Shown here: positions 1 to 8,200 of the stretch, in pieces | Layout of the letters: the number at the start of each line of letters is the position of its first letter | Position numbering within the stretch: the first letter of the stretch is position 1 | NCBI GenBank assembly: GCA_937907165.1 | Contig: CALCUH010000061.1 | Coordinates: 1 to 19,967 of the forward strand | Direction of reading: 5' to 3' | DNA from: an uncultured Bacteroidales bacterium | GTDB lineage: Bacteria > Bacteroidota > Bacteroidia > Bacteroidales > Paludibacteraceae | Length of the DNA stretch: 19,967 bases | Program-made: the position numbers and the translations under genes | Notes under the pieces: generated by a model | Seen by the model: the letters and a program-made list of their open reading frames with translations, nothing else | The model's database searches: none | Told to the model about the DNA's origin: nothing

Positions 1-1567
1 TGTTGCCATTGGCGTTGATCTGTTCCTGAACCCTCTTGATGTTCTCCTCCAGTTCCTTCACCTTGCCGTAGCGTATCTCAGCCACCTTGCCGTAGTTGCC
101 TTCTCTTTCGGCTTTTTCGGCATCGAAACGTAATTGTTCGATCTCTATTTTGCTCTGTTGGATGATGTTGATCTGCTCTTTTTCAGCGCTCCATTTGGCG
201 CCGATGTCCTGACTTTGCTCCTTCAGGTTGGCGATCTCCTTCTCCAGCTTGTCTAACTTCGCTTTATCGTTCTCACGTTTGATGGCTTCCCTCTCGATTT
301 CCAACTGTTTGATTTCCCTTGCCTTGTTGTCGAGTTCTTCCGGCACGGAGTCTATTTCAAGCCTCAATTTGGCCGCCGCCTCGTCGATGAGGTCAATGGC
401 CTTGTCGGGAAGGAAACGGTCTGTGATGTAGCGGCTGGACAACCTTACGGCGGCGATGATGGCATCGTCTTTGATACGTACCTTGTGGTGGTTTTCGTAA
501 CGTTCCTTCAGTCCGCGTAAGATGGAGATGGTGCTCGCTTCGTCTGGCTCGTTCACCATGACGTTTTGGAACCTTCTCTCCAACGCCTTATCTTTCTCGA
601 AATACTTTTGGTATTCGTCGAGCGTGGTTGCGCCGATGGCTCTTAGTTCGCCTCGGGCAAGCGCAGGTTTGAGGATGTTTGCCGCATCCATCGCTCCGTC
701 GCTCTTCCCGGCGCCTACAAGGGTGTGGATCTCGTCGATGAAGAGGATGATCTCTCCGTCCGCTTTGATCACTTCGTTGATGACCGCCTTCAGACGTTCC
801 TCGAATTCGCCTTTGTATTTCGCTCCTGCGATGATGGCGCCCATGTCCAAAGAGTAAATCTTCTTTGTCTTCAAGTTTTCCGGCACGTCGCCACGCATGA
901 TTCTTTGCGCGAGACCTTCGGCGATGGCTGTTTTACCTGTACCCGGCTCACCGATGAGTATTGGGTTGTTCTTGGTCCTACGGCTGAGGATTTGCAACAC
1001 TCTTCGTATCTCTTCGTCCCTACCGATTACGGGGTCCAATTTGCCTGCTTGCGCTCTCTCGTTCAGGTTGATGGCGTAGTTGTTCAGCGCGTCGTAGCTT
1101 TGCTCGGCTGATTCGTCCGTGACTTTCTTGCCTTGACGAAGTTCCGCTATGGCGTCCTTTGTGGAGTTGAAGTTGAGTCCCGCATCTTTCAAAAGAGCTG
1201 CTGCGGGGCTGTCGACAGCCAATAGGGCTAGGAGAATATATTCGAGGGATACGTATTGGTCTCCCTCTTCCTTTGACATCTCTTCCGCCTTTTTCAATAC
1301 CACATTCGCATTGTTGCTAAGGTAGGTGTCATCGTTTCCTCCGGTCACTTTCGGCAACCGCTCAATCATTTTGATTACCAGTACATTGAGTTGCTCCGTA
1401 TTCACATTGAACTTATTGAATACGAATTTTGTGACGTTTTCGCCAACTTTCAGTATGCCTTTGAGCAAGTGGAGAGGCTCAATCACCTGCTGGCTACGCT
1501 TTTGGGCGTAGTTGGCAGCTTCTTGGATTGCCTCTTGGCTTTTGATCGTGTAATTCTTAAAGTTCAT
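1..1567 (-). CDS. clpB: ATP-dependent disaggregase ClpB, N-terminal part (cut by window edge)
   Basis: ClpB is the cytosolic Hsp100 chaperone that pulls polypeptides out of aggregates together with DnaK/DnaJ/GrpE. The first 522 codons are present of a family length of about 860. The protein begins MNFKNYTIKSQEAIQEA, the classic Clp N-domain start, and IEPLHLLKGIL matches the first Clp_N repeat. NBD1 is intact, with Walker A GEPGTGKT near base 940 and Walker B ILFIDEIHTLVGAG near base 735. The acidic, Lys- and Glu-rich helical stretch after about residue 400 is the start of the middle coiled-coil domain, which separates ClpB from ClpA and ClpC. The second ATPase domain lies beyond base 1. The ATG at 1567-1565 is the natural start because it opens directly into the conserved N-domain. 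The gene stands alone in this window, with about 265 bp of noncoding DNA upstream. Confidence 0.97.
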   Translation of the reverse strand, partial: MNFKNYTIKSQEAIQEAANYAQKRSQQVIEPLHLLKGILKVGENVTKFVFNKFNVNTEQLNVLVIKMIERLPKVTGGNDDTYLSNNANVVLKKAEEMSKEEGDQYVSLEYILLALLAVDSPAAALLKDAGLNFNSTKDAIAELRQGKKVTDESAEQSYDALNNYAINLNERAQAGKLDPVIGRDEEIRRVLQILSRRTKNNPILIGEPGTGKTAIAEGLAQRIMRGDVPENLKTKKIYSLDMGAIIAGAKYKGEFEERLKAVINEVIKADGEIILFIDEIHTLVGAGKSDGAMDAANILKPALARGELRAIGATTLDEYQKYFEKDKALERRFQNVMVNEPDEASTISILRGLKERYENHHKVRIKDDAIIAAVRLSSRYITDRFLPDKAIDLIDEAAAKLRLEIDSVPEELDNKAREIKQLEIEREAIKRENDKAKLDKLEKEIANLKEQSQDIGAKWSAEKEQINIIQQSKIEIEQLRFDAEKAEREGNYGKVAEIRYGKVKELEENIKRVQEQINANGN

Positions 1568-1590
1568 AGTTCATTCTTTTTTATTTACAT

Positions 1591-1598
1591 CAAATATA
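1591..1598 (-). promoter_or_regulatory. Candidate -7 box of the clpB promoter
   Basis: Read on the minus strand this is TATATTTG, matching the Bacteroidota -7 consensus TAnnTTTG. It lies 23 bp upstream of the clpB ATG. I did not find a convincing -33 TTG at the usual 19-21 bp distance, so this is a motif match only. Confidence 0.4.
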
Positions 1599-1648
1599 CT
1601 ACAAATTCTTTGCCGTATCTATCTTTCGGCTATTTTGTCACCAACTAT

Positions 1649-1696
1649 GTTCGCGAACGGTCATTTTGGCAGATGAGTGGGGCTGAGATGTGTCAG
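1649..1696. promoter_or_regulatory. Cluster of short palindromes upstream of clpB
   Basis: Three dyads sit within 50 bp, just beyond the candidate clpB -7 box. They are a perfect 10-bp palindrome GTTCGCGAAC (1649-1658), an imperfect dyad on the minus strand CTGCCAAAATGACC (1659-1672), and CTGA-N6-TCAG (1683-1696). There is no CIRCE (TTAGCACTC-N9-GAGTGCTAA) element, so HrcA control is not indicated. The position suggests operator sites, but no known regulator can be named from the sequence. Confidence 0.3.
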
Positions 1697-1772
1697 AATG
1701 GCTAATTATATTATCTTCCTATGAATGGAATAAAATAATGAGTTATATAGTTCAATAAGTTTTTAAATAGGA

Positions 1773-1802
1773 GGAGGGGAAAACTTTTGGTTTCCCCCTC
1801 CC
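1773..1802 (-). terminator. Hairpin terminator of the GH74 gene
   Basis: GGAGGGGAAA (1773-1782) pairs with TTTCCCCCTCC (1791-1801) with one bulged C, around a short ACTTTTGG loop, about 32 bp past the GH74 stop codon. On the minus strand the stem is followed by TATTTAAAAACTT, a weak T-tract. The stem is strong and well placed. It could also slow transcription coming from the left. Confidence 0.6.
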
Positions 1803-1833
1803 TTTATTCTGACTATTTTCTAACTCTTCTCTC

Positions 1834-4767
1834 TTATTTTTTGAATAGTTTAGTGCTGTTTCCGTCGGATTTGAGGATATAGACGCCCGGCTCCCAATTT
1901 TCGCCGATGTTTTGTCCTTTGGCCAATATTCCTTTTTCGATGACTTGACCTAGTGTGTTGGTGACGAAGTACTCACCCTCAACCTCCACTGTCACGTTCT
2001 TGTCGAACGGATTAGGGTAGGCTATGAAGGCGCTCTCTGACCATTTGTTCTCCACGGAAGTGCTCTCTTTCTTGCAATTGGTGTTGTCAACGAAACATTT
2101 CCAAACGCTTGATGTGGCATTAGCGGTCATCTCTCCGTAAATGATGCCTAAACCTACGCTACTCATGTAGAAACGCCCGTATGTGTTCCAATCGCCCACG
2201 ATGAACTGTCCGTTGCCCGGACCTCCGAATTGGTTTTGTTCGTCGTTGATATGGATCCACGTCTTACCGTAATCTTCGGAACGGAAGATGCCTGTTCCGC
2301 ACTCGTTGGCGTTGCCCCAGATGTAGAGGACATAGTCGCTGCTCTTTCCCACGCCGGCTCCTACCGCTTCGCAGAAGGATACGTTGCTTATTTTTTGGAA
2401 ACTCTCTCCGTGGTCTTCAGAGACGTATAGACCGTTTGTGCCGCCTGGTGCGTAGATGACGCCCTCTTTGCCCGGTATGATTGCTATTCTTCCGAATTCG
2501 CCGTTGGTGAGGTTTTGTGATTCGAAACTCTTTCCGTAGTCGCTACTGCGGTAGAAGGTGTTCTTGCCTCCCGCATAGACGTAGGCGTCATTCTCTGGGT
2601 CCACTTGTATGTGTGTGGCTTGTTGTGTTCCGCTGATCTTATTCCAAGACGAACCGTTGTCGTCGGAATAGTATATGCCGCTTGTGCCCGGACCGGGGAT
2701 GATGAAGAATCTGTATTTGCCGTTCGCTTTTGTGATGGCGCATTTCCCCTCGTTGGAAGCTTGGGGGGCGCAAGTCGGACAATAGGGGTTCTGGTAACTG
2801 AAATCGGTCTTGCTTGCGCACTCTTTCCATCCGTTGTGTCCGCTCGTTGTATAGAAGAAAGCCGTGTTGGCCATCCTCATCATCACTTTAGGGTCTTTGC
2901 TGTAGTAGTTGATGCCTCCCGTCGTTCCCGGTGCTGGGTCGTGGATAGGAGCGAATTGGTGGATGTCTTCGTGGATGAAGCCGGTGTAGTCTCCGATGAC
3001 CGACATCAGGTCACCATTAGGTACGCTGACCAAATCAAGTGCTACTGTCTCTTCTAATCCGTTCACGTCGAAGTAGAAGGTCGGTTCCCCTTCGCACCAG
3101 ATATTGTTGCAAGTGAATATTCCGTTACCGGATGTGGTGGATATTTTGCTGTCGTCCGAAGGATCGAAGCAGAGGCTGCCGCTCCAGTGGATGGCGTAGC
3201 CCGGAATCCAAGTGACACCGTTGTTGGTGAGTACCATATTGTTTTGTAAGCTTCTCCATGTCTTTCCTCCGTCGATGGAAGTCCAGTAGATGTCTCCGTT
3301 AGCACTTGCGCCGTTGTCCCATTTTTGTGGAATCCAAGTGTTGTTGGTGGATACGACGAGTTTGTTCGCATCTTTTGGCGAAACCGCCACGTCGCCGAAT
3401 CCTTTGTCTCCGCAAGGCGAGATGTCCTCCGCCTTTTTCGTGTTGGGATTATAACGATAGATGGCGCCTGAAGTTCCGCTCACACAAGCGTCTGAGTAGG
3501 CGATGAGCAGGTTGCCCTGCGGATCCATCTTCATGCGGCACGGAATGAATTTGGACGGTAGAGCTGATATTGCATCCCAAGAGGAGCCTCCGTCTTCTGA
3601 GACATAGACGTTACTGTCTCCTTTGCGGGAGATGCCGACGAAAATGCGTTGGGTCTTTCCTCCGGCGCTTTTGCTTCCGTCGAAGACGATGGCTGTCGTT
3701 CCGTTCTCGTCGGGTGTCGTAGCATATTTTTTAGATTCCCAGCTTGGCCAATTGACGCTGCTGGTATAGACGTTTTTAAGGGAGCTGACGGGAGACCAAG
3801 TCGCACCACCGTCCTCGCTCTTGATGAGCGGATTATTGGCGCGACCGCCGCAAAAGACGATATTGCTGTTGTTCGGGTCCACCGCTATGCGTTCGCCGCA
3901 GTTACGACCTTGTCCGTTGCCATGGACGAAGAGTAGGGAAGTGACGTCCGCTGTCTCGAAACTCTCTCCGCCGTCTTTGGAGTACATGACAGCCGTCTTT
4001 TGGGAACTGAAATATTGGCAACCTCCCAAAAGATAAATGTTCTGCTCGTTTTGAGGGTCGATGGCCATCGCCTCGATGCTCAGCAAGCCTTTGTCGTCTT
4101 CAGAGATGAAGTTGGTGATAGGTTTCCATGAGCAATCCTCCTTGTTCCATTTGTATGCGCCACCGACATCCGTTCTGGCGTATTTGGATTTGCCTTGCGC
4201 CACGATGCCCGATACGAATCCGCCGCCACCGATGGCGAGTGTCCCGAATGTGTAGGGGACAGTGTTTGCGCAGACCTCGTTCACTTTTTTCGTGTCACAT
4301 TTCACGGCGTCGCTCTTATCGTCCACGAATCGGATGTTGTCCATATAGAAACTTCCGCTCTCTCCGCCTAAGGCGATGAGTATCTCGTCTGAACTCTCCT
4401 TGTGTGCTGTGAAGTCATAGTAGAGCGTCACCCATTTACCTGCGGTAGCGGTTTGGTATTGGTTCTCCTCGCTTTTGTTGGAGTAGGCTTTAATGGTGCA
4501 CTCCGATGGAGCGAAGATGTCCACGGCTAAGAGTTGCTTGCCCACCTCCGGACCGCAAGCGAAAGATGCGCCTCCGTAGTTAGTGATTTCCATTTTCAGA
4601 CAATGATCACTGGTGTTACCGCACGGATGTGGGTTTTCCACAATCGTTTTTTCCGTACCCCAGCCGCCTGAAGGAATTTCACCGTTTTCGAAATCATAGA
4701 GCGTCTCCGCGAATGTTAGGTACGGAATCGCCCACAAAAGTTGGATGGTAATAATTTTTTTATTCAT
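1834..4767 (-). CDS. Secreted GH74 xyloglucanase-like glycoside hydrolase with type A T9SS sorting domain
   Basis: Family GH74 enzymes cut the beta-1,4-glucan backbone of xyloglucan with inversion of configuration. Numbering here is from the ATG at 4767. A signal peptide (MNKKIITIQLLWAIPYLTFA) is followed by a beta-sandwich, carbohydrate-binding-like region (about 21-149). From about 172 the sequence follows GH74: LAIGGGGFVSGIVAQ, YARTDVGGAYKW, NCGERIAVDPNN, GLEETVALDL and VIGDYTGFIHED. The two catalytic aspartates expected in this family fit Asp200 (in RTDVGG) and Asp593 (in IGDYTGF). About eight Asp-box turns of the S-x-D-x-G-x-[ST]-[WF] kind (for example SEDGGATW, SIDGGKTW) mark two seven-bladed propellers. 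The last 62 residues, starting AYPNPFDKNVTVEVEG, are a type A Por/T9SS tail. A longer reading frame begins at a TTG at 4794, but only the ATG at 4767 gives a normal signal peptide. No SusC/SusD pair is adjacent, so it is not in a visible polysaccharide-utilisation locus. The GH74 call is firm; the exact substrate is inferred. Confidence 0.93.
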   Translation of the reverse strand: MNKKIITIQLLWAIPYLTFAETLYDFENGEIPSGGWGTEKTIVENPHPCGNTSDHCLKMEITNYGGASFACGPEVGKQLLAVDIFAPSECTIKAYSNKSEENQYQTATAGKWVTLYYDFTAHKESSDEILIALGGESGSFYMDNIRFVDDKSDAVKCDTKKVNEVCANTVPYTFGTLAIGGGGFVSGIVAQGKSKYARTDVGGAYKWNKEDCSWKPITNFISEDDKGLLSIEAMAIDPQNEQNIYLLGGCQYFSSQKTAVMYSKDGGESFETADVTSLLFVHGNGQGRNCGERIAVDPNNSNIVFCGGRANNPLIKSEDGGATWSPVSSLKNVYTSSVNWPSWESKKYATTPDENGTTAIVFDGSKSAGGKTQRIFVGISRKGDSNVYVSEDGGSSWDAISALPSKFIPCRMKMDPQGNLLIAYSDACVSGTSGAIYRYNPNTKKAEDISPCGDKGFGDVAVSPKDANKLVVSTNNTWIPQKWDNGASANGDIYWTSIDGGKTWRSLQNNMVLTNNGVTWIPGYAIHWSGSLCFDPSDDSKISTTSGNGIFTCNNIWCEGEPTFYFDVNGLEETVALDLVSVPNGDLMSVIGDYTGFIHEDIHQFAPIHDPAPGTTGGINYYSKDPKVMMRMANTAFFYTTSGHNGWKECASKTDFSYQNPYCPTCAPQASNEGKCAITKANGKYRFFIIPGPGTSGIYYSDDNGSSWNKISGTQQATHIQVDPENDAYVYAGGKNTFYRSSDYGKSFESQNLTNGEFGRIAIIPGKEGVIYAPGGTNGLYVSEDHGESFQKISNVSFCEAVGAGVGKSSDYVLYIWGNANECGTGIFRSEDYGKTWIHINDEQNQFGGPGNGQFIVGDWNTYGRFYMSSVGLGIIYGEMTANATSSVWKCFVDNTNCKKESTSVENKWSESAFIAYPNPFDKNVTVEVEGEYFVTNTLGQVIEKGILAKGQNIGENWEPGVYILKSDGNSTKLFKK

Positions 4768-4810
4768 GATATAAGGATCTATGTTGTTATTCAAGTGTTT
4801 CTCATCACCG

Positions 4811-4828
4811 CAAATGTAAGCAAACTTA
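4811..4828 (-). promoter_or_regulatory. Two tandem candidate -7 boxes of the GH74 gene
   Basis: On the minus strand TACATTTG (4818-4811) and TAAGTTTG (4828-4821) both fit TAnnTTTG. They lie about 43 and 53 bp upstream of the preferred ATG. No -33 element is obvious for either. Their location also favours the ATG at 4767 over the upstream TTG. Confidence 0.4.
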
Positions 4829-5187
4829 AATGTCTTGGTTTAGACCTTGTTGTGATTGGAACAAAAGTGCGGCCTTTTGGCGTGAAAATGCAAGAGGAAG
4901 AATTCTTTTTCTTGCTCAGACAACCATCGTGTTGACTCTTTTTTTATAATTGATTCAAAAATCCTATTTTAAAAGTCAGTGGACTTCTATTAAATCTCTG
5001 AATGATTAAGAGGATGTTTCAAAATTCACGGAACGGATTTCTTATCGAACTTTTTGTGATTCTTTTTGTTTGTTTGGGTAAATCCCCTCAGAAATAATGG
5101 AACTCGATTTTCCCTGTCGACTTAATAATATCTAAAAAAGTCTTATTTAAGATCTCCTATAATCAATAGACAACTTCTTAATATACA
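4829..5187. other. Gene-free AT-rich stretch between the GH74 gene and the giant surface-protein gene
   Basis: No credible coding sequence is visible on either strand; open frames here are short and lack family resemblance. The stretch holds a small palindrome, TCTTA-TT-TAAGA (5141-5152), and one weak pairing of GACTT (5119-5123) with AAGTC (5138-5142). The 3' end of the giant gene's transcript and the upstream promoter area of the GH74 gene share it. Confidence 0.5.
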
Positions 5188-5230
5188 ACATGCCCCCCCG
5201 AAAGGCAGACAAATTTTTCGGGGGGCGTGT
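5188..5230 (-). terminator. Strong GC-rich hairpin terminator of the giant surface-protein gene
   Basis: ACATGCCCCCCCGAAA (5188-5203) pairs with TTTCGGGGGGCGTGT (5216-5230). That gives about 14 base pairs with one bulged C and one G-T pair, around a loop of about 12 nt. It lies 40 bp past the stop of the 2326-residue gene. On the minus strand TGTATATTAAG follows, so the T-tract is poor, but the stem is the strongest in the window. Confidence 0.7.
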
Positions 5231-5270
5231 CATAAATATTTTTGTTTCTGTTATTTATGCTATCATCATC

Positions 5271-8200
5271 CTAGCGTCTAATCAGCGTGAAGTGACCTGT
5301 GTATTTCCTTTCAATCTCTTCGATATCAATCATATACCAATAATCGGTGGATGGCAAACTGATACCATTGTAGGTCCCGTCCCAACCATCACTATCGTCC
5401 CCAAAGAAATGACCTACCAATTTCCCGTATCTATCAAATATGTTTACAATGGCATTGGGATATACCTCCGCTAATTTGTCGATAATCCATGAGTCATGAA
5501 TACCATCTCCATTTGGCGTGAAGAATTCTGGAATAGTAATTTCTGGCGGATTCAGTGAAAATTGGAAAGAGGATGTACATCCGTTATTGTCTACTACATT
5601 AATAATGTGAGATCCAAAGGCCAAATTCTTAATGATGTCAGAATTCGTTAAAGTGTTCTTATTCCCATCCATCCAATAGGTGAATACTCCCGTACCACTC
5701 TTATGATCGGTGATTACCTGACGATCACGGATACCCACAGAGTCCATTGACAAAATCTTCGGATTGGTAGTTACTACGACCGTGATTTCGTCTTGCGCTG
5801 TACACGTTCCTCGTGTCATATCCACTTTGTATGTTGTCGTTTCCAATGGTTCCGCTAAAATCTCTGCTGTAGTGACTGTATCCGTACTTCCATTCGTCGT
5901 CCATAGATATGTAGTGGCATCATACGACTTCGCTGTTATTTTCGAAGAGAATCCCTCACAGATTGTGTTTGTTCCGTCAATAGTACCTTTCAACGATTCA
6001 TCTACCTTGACACTAACTTGATAGGGTTTCTCACAAGATTCGTTGTGGGCACTCAAATGGTAGGTGTAGGTCGACTGATGCCCTTCTTCCGAATTGAATT
6101 TTGGCTGAACCGTCACTCTTTCGCTATTGGTCTCTGTCATTATGGTTGGATCTGATTGCCACTCGATAGTTGTACCAACTGGTTTTATGTCGGTTATTAC
6201 CAATTCAGTCTCTTCGCCCTCACATATCGTCGGTTCTTCAGGTAACGTCACATTGATGGTTCCAGTTACTTTTAGATTTCCTATTTCTGTTGTGTCCACG
6301 CAACCTTTGCGATTCGCTTCCACCGTATAGTGACCACTGTTTTCGGCAACCGCTTCGTTGATTGTGTACGACAATGATGTCAATCCGTCGATGGCGACAT
6401 CGTCTTTCTTCCATGCGATGGAATAGTCTATTCCTGCTATCGGCGTAACCATAACGGATGATGTGAACTTATCGCCCTCACATAATCCTAGCGCTGGTGT
6501 TGTGTTGGACAAATTGATTTGTGCGTCTACCAATTTGAATGTGATACTGGTAGGACAACCGTTCGTGAAGGTCATTTTATAAACTCCAGCTTCTGACATT
6601 GTGAACGGAACGGTGGAGATGGAGGCTCCGGATGGTGTTGTCAGTTGATAATCCCCGTTCCCTTCATAGGCGGGAGTGATTGTAACATTGCCACCGCAAT
6701 AATAATATTCTTCGGAAGTCAATGAATTCGTATAGACCTTCGTTGGTAACTGTGTATTGGTAGGATCTGAGATTGTTAATGTGCCGACAATCGGACCTTC
6801 ACCCAAAATGACCTCAACATTCGACACCTCGCTACAAGACCCTGCCGACACTGTCAAAGAGTAAGGAAAATGGTCTCCGTAGTTGCCACCGATGAATTTT
6901 CGGGTTACAAATTCAGCCGTATTGCCATTGTCACCACCGTCTCCTGTCCATGCGTATTTGATTTCCGAAGAGACGTTCGTCTTCACTTCGCAGGTCAATC
7001 TTGCAGACATGTCTGGACATGTTGACACGTTTTCCGTCAATACACTTAACGTATCAACCGTAACATTAATCTTTTCTATCGTTGATTTACAAAGTTCACC
7101 CGAATTAACCTTCGCGTCATAGGTGATTTGAACGCCATAAACGCCAGATTCCATTACTTTGGAAGAACTCATCGGAGAGGGGTTTTCTTCACCCTCAAAA
7201 TATGTTTCCTTATAGTTCATACCTGACACTTCGTTTGTTAATGATACGGAAGATGCCAAGTCCACTTCGGTCTCACAAACAGTTGGAGGAGTGGAAACGG
7301 ACAATATTGGGGTAGGGTAGACAATCACCTTTATTTCTTGTGCGGGACTTACGGCATTGGTCTTATCGTCTCTTTGCGCCACATAATAGGTGGTGGTCGT
7401 CACTTCTCCCGCAGGATTGGTCGTGGCATTCCCTTGTAATGTATAGGAGTCACCTTCCGTGCCGGGGTCGGTGGTAGAGCTTGGTTTCGTTGTTCCGTAC
7501 CAGATCAGCGTGTAATCTTCCTCTGCCTTGTTGGCGCTGGTCTGAGGATTCCTTTTTGCCGTTAGGTTTGCCAATGCTTCACCTTCACAGTAGAGTACAT
7601 TTGCCACAATCGGAGGAAGGGCGTCACTAATTGTCACTGTGATGGTTGAAAGTTCGCTCTTACAGTCTGTCGCATTGTCCACACGGTATACGTCATATCT
7701 GATATTCTTCGTGTTACCGTTCAGATCATTAACATTGAATATGGGTTGTGGAACTTTATTCTGGAAGTCGTTTGTCCCTTCTAAAGCGTAGTAGTAGGTA
7801 TAGCCTGATTCTTCCACCCAATTCTTCGTGGTGATGGCAGGGAATGTTTTATTGTCACTTGCCACTTCTGCCGCGACGAATGACACTGTAGCATCCCCAG
7901 GAACGCTCGTGAAGTTGACGGTAACCGTCAATGTTGTCTCTTCGCTTTCACACTCTTCTCCGCTCGACATCTTATAGTATTGTTTAGCTGAATAAGTATA
8001 GGTGGTTTTGTCGTTAACTTCTGTGTTTGGTGTGAAGGTTGTATTGGTGGTCTCTCCATCAGTCCATACTAATCTATCTGCCATTAAAAAGTTCGTTTCA
8101 TCCTTCGTCAGTTGAGTTGTCAATGGAGATGCGATGTCTCCCACGCAGTAATCTGAGACCGGATCAACCGCAGGTGCTGGCACATCATATATAGTCACTT

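Noticed and set aside
725..1111. 128-codon open frame on the plus strand
   Set aside because: It is antisense to the conserved NBD1 of ClpB; no independent evidence of coding.
2605..3057. 150-codon open frame on the plus strand
   Set aside because: It lies wholly inside the GH74 gene on the opposite strand, has no family resemblance, and is explained by codon bias of the real gene.
3100..4770. Calling the GH74 protein a sialidase because of its Asp-box (BNR) repeats
   Set aside because: Asp boxes are shared by many propellers. The GGGGFVSGIV, ARTDVGGAY and GDYTGF motifs are specific to GH74, and no sialidase FRIP or arginine-triad pattern was seen.
4768..4794. Upstream start for the GH74 gene
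   Set aside because: The first codon would be TTG and would place nine extra residues before a well-formed signal peptide that begins at the ATG at 4767.
5008..5040. Possible insertion-sequence end (GAGGATGTTTCAAAATTC)
   Set aside because: It resembles some IS termini superficially, but no inverted partner, target duplication or transposase fragment was found nearby.
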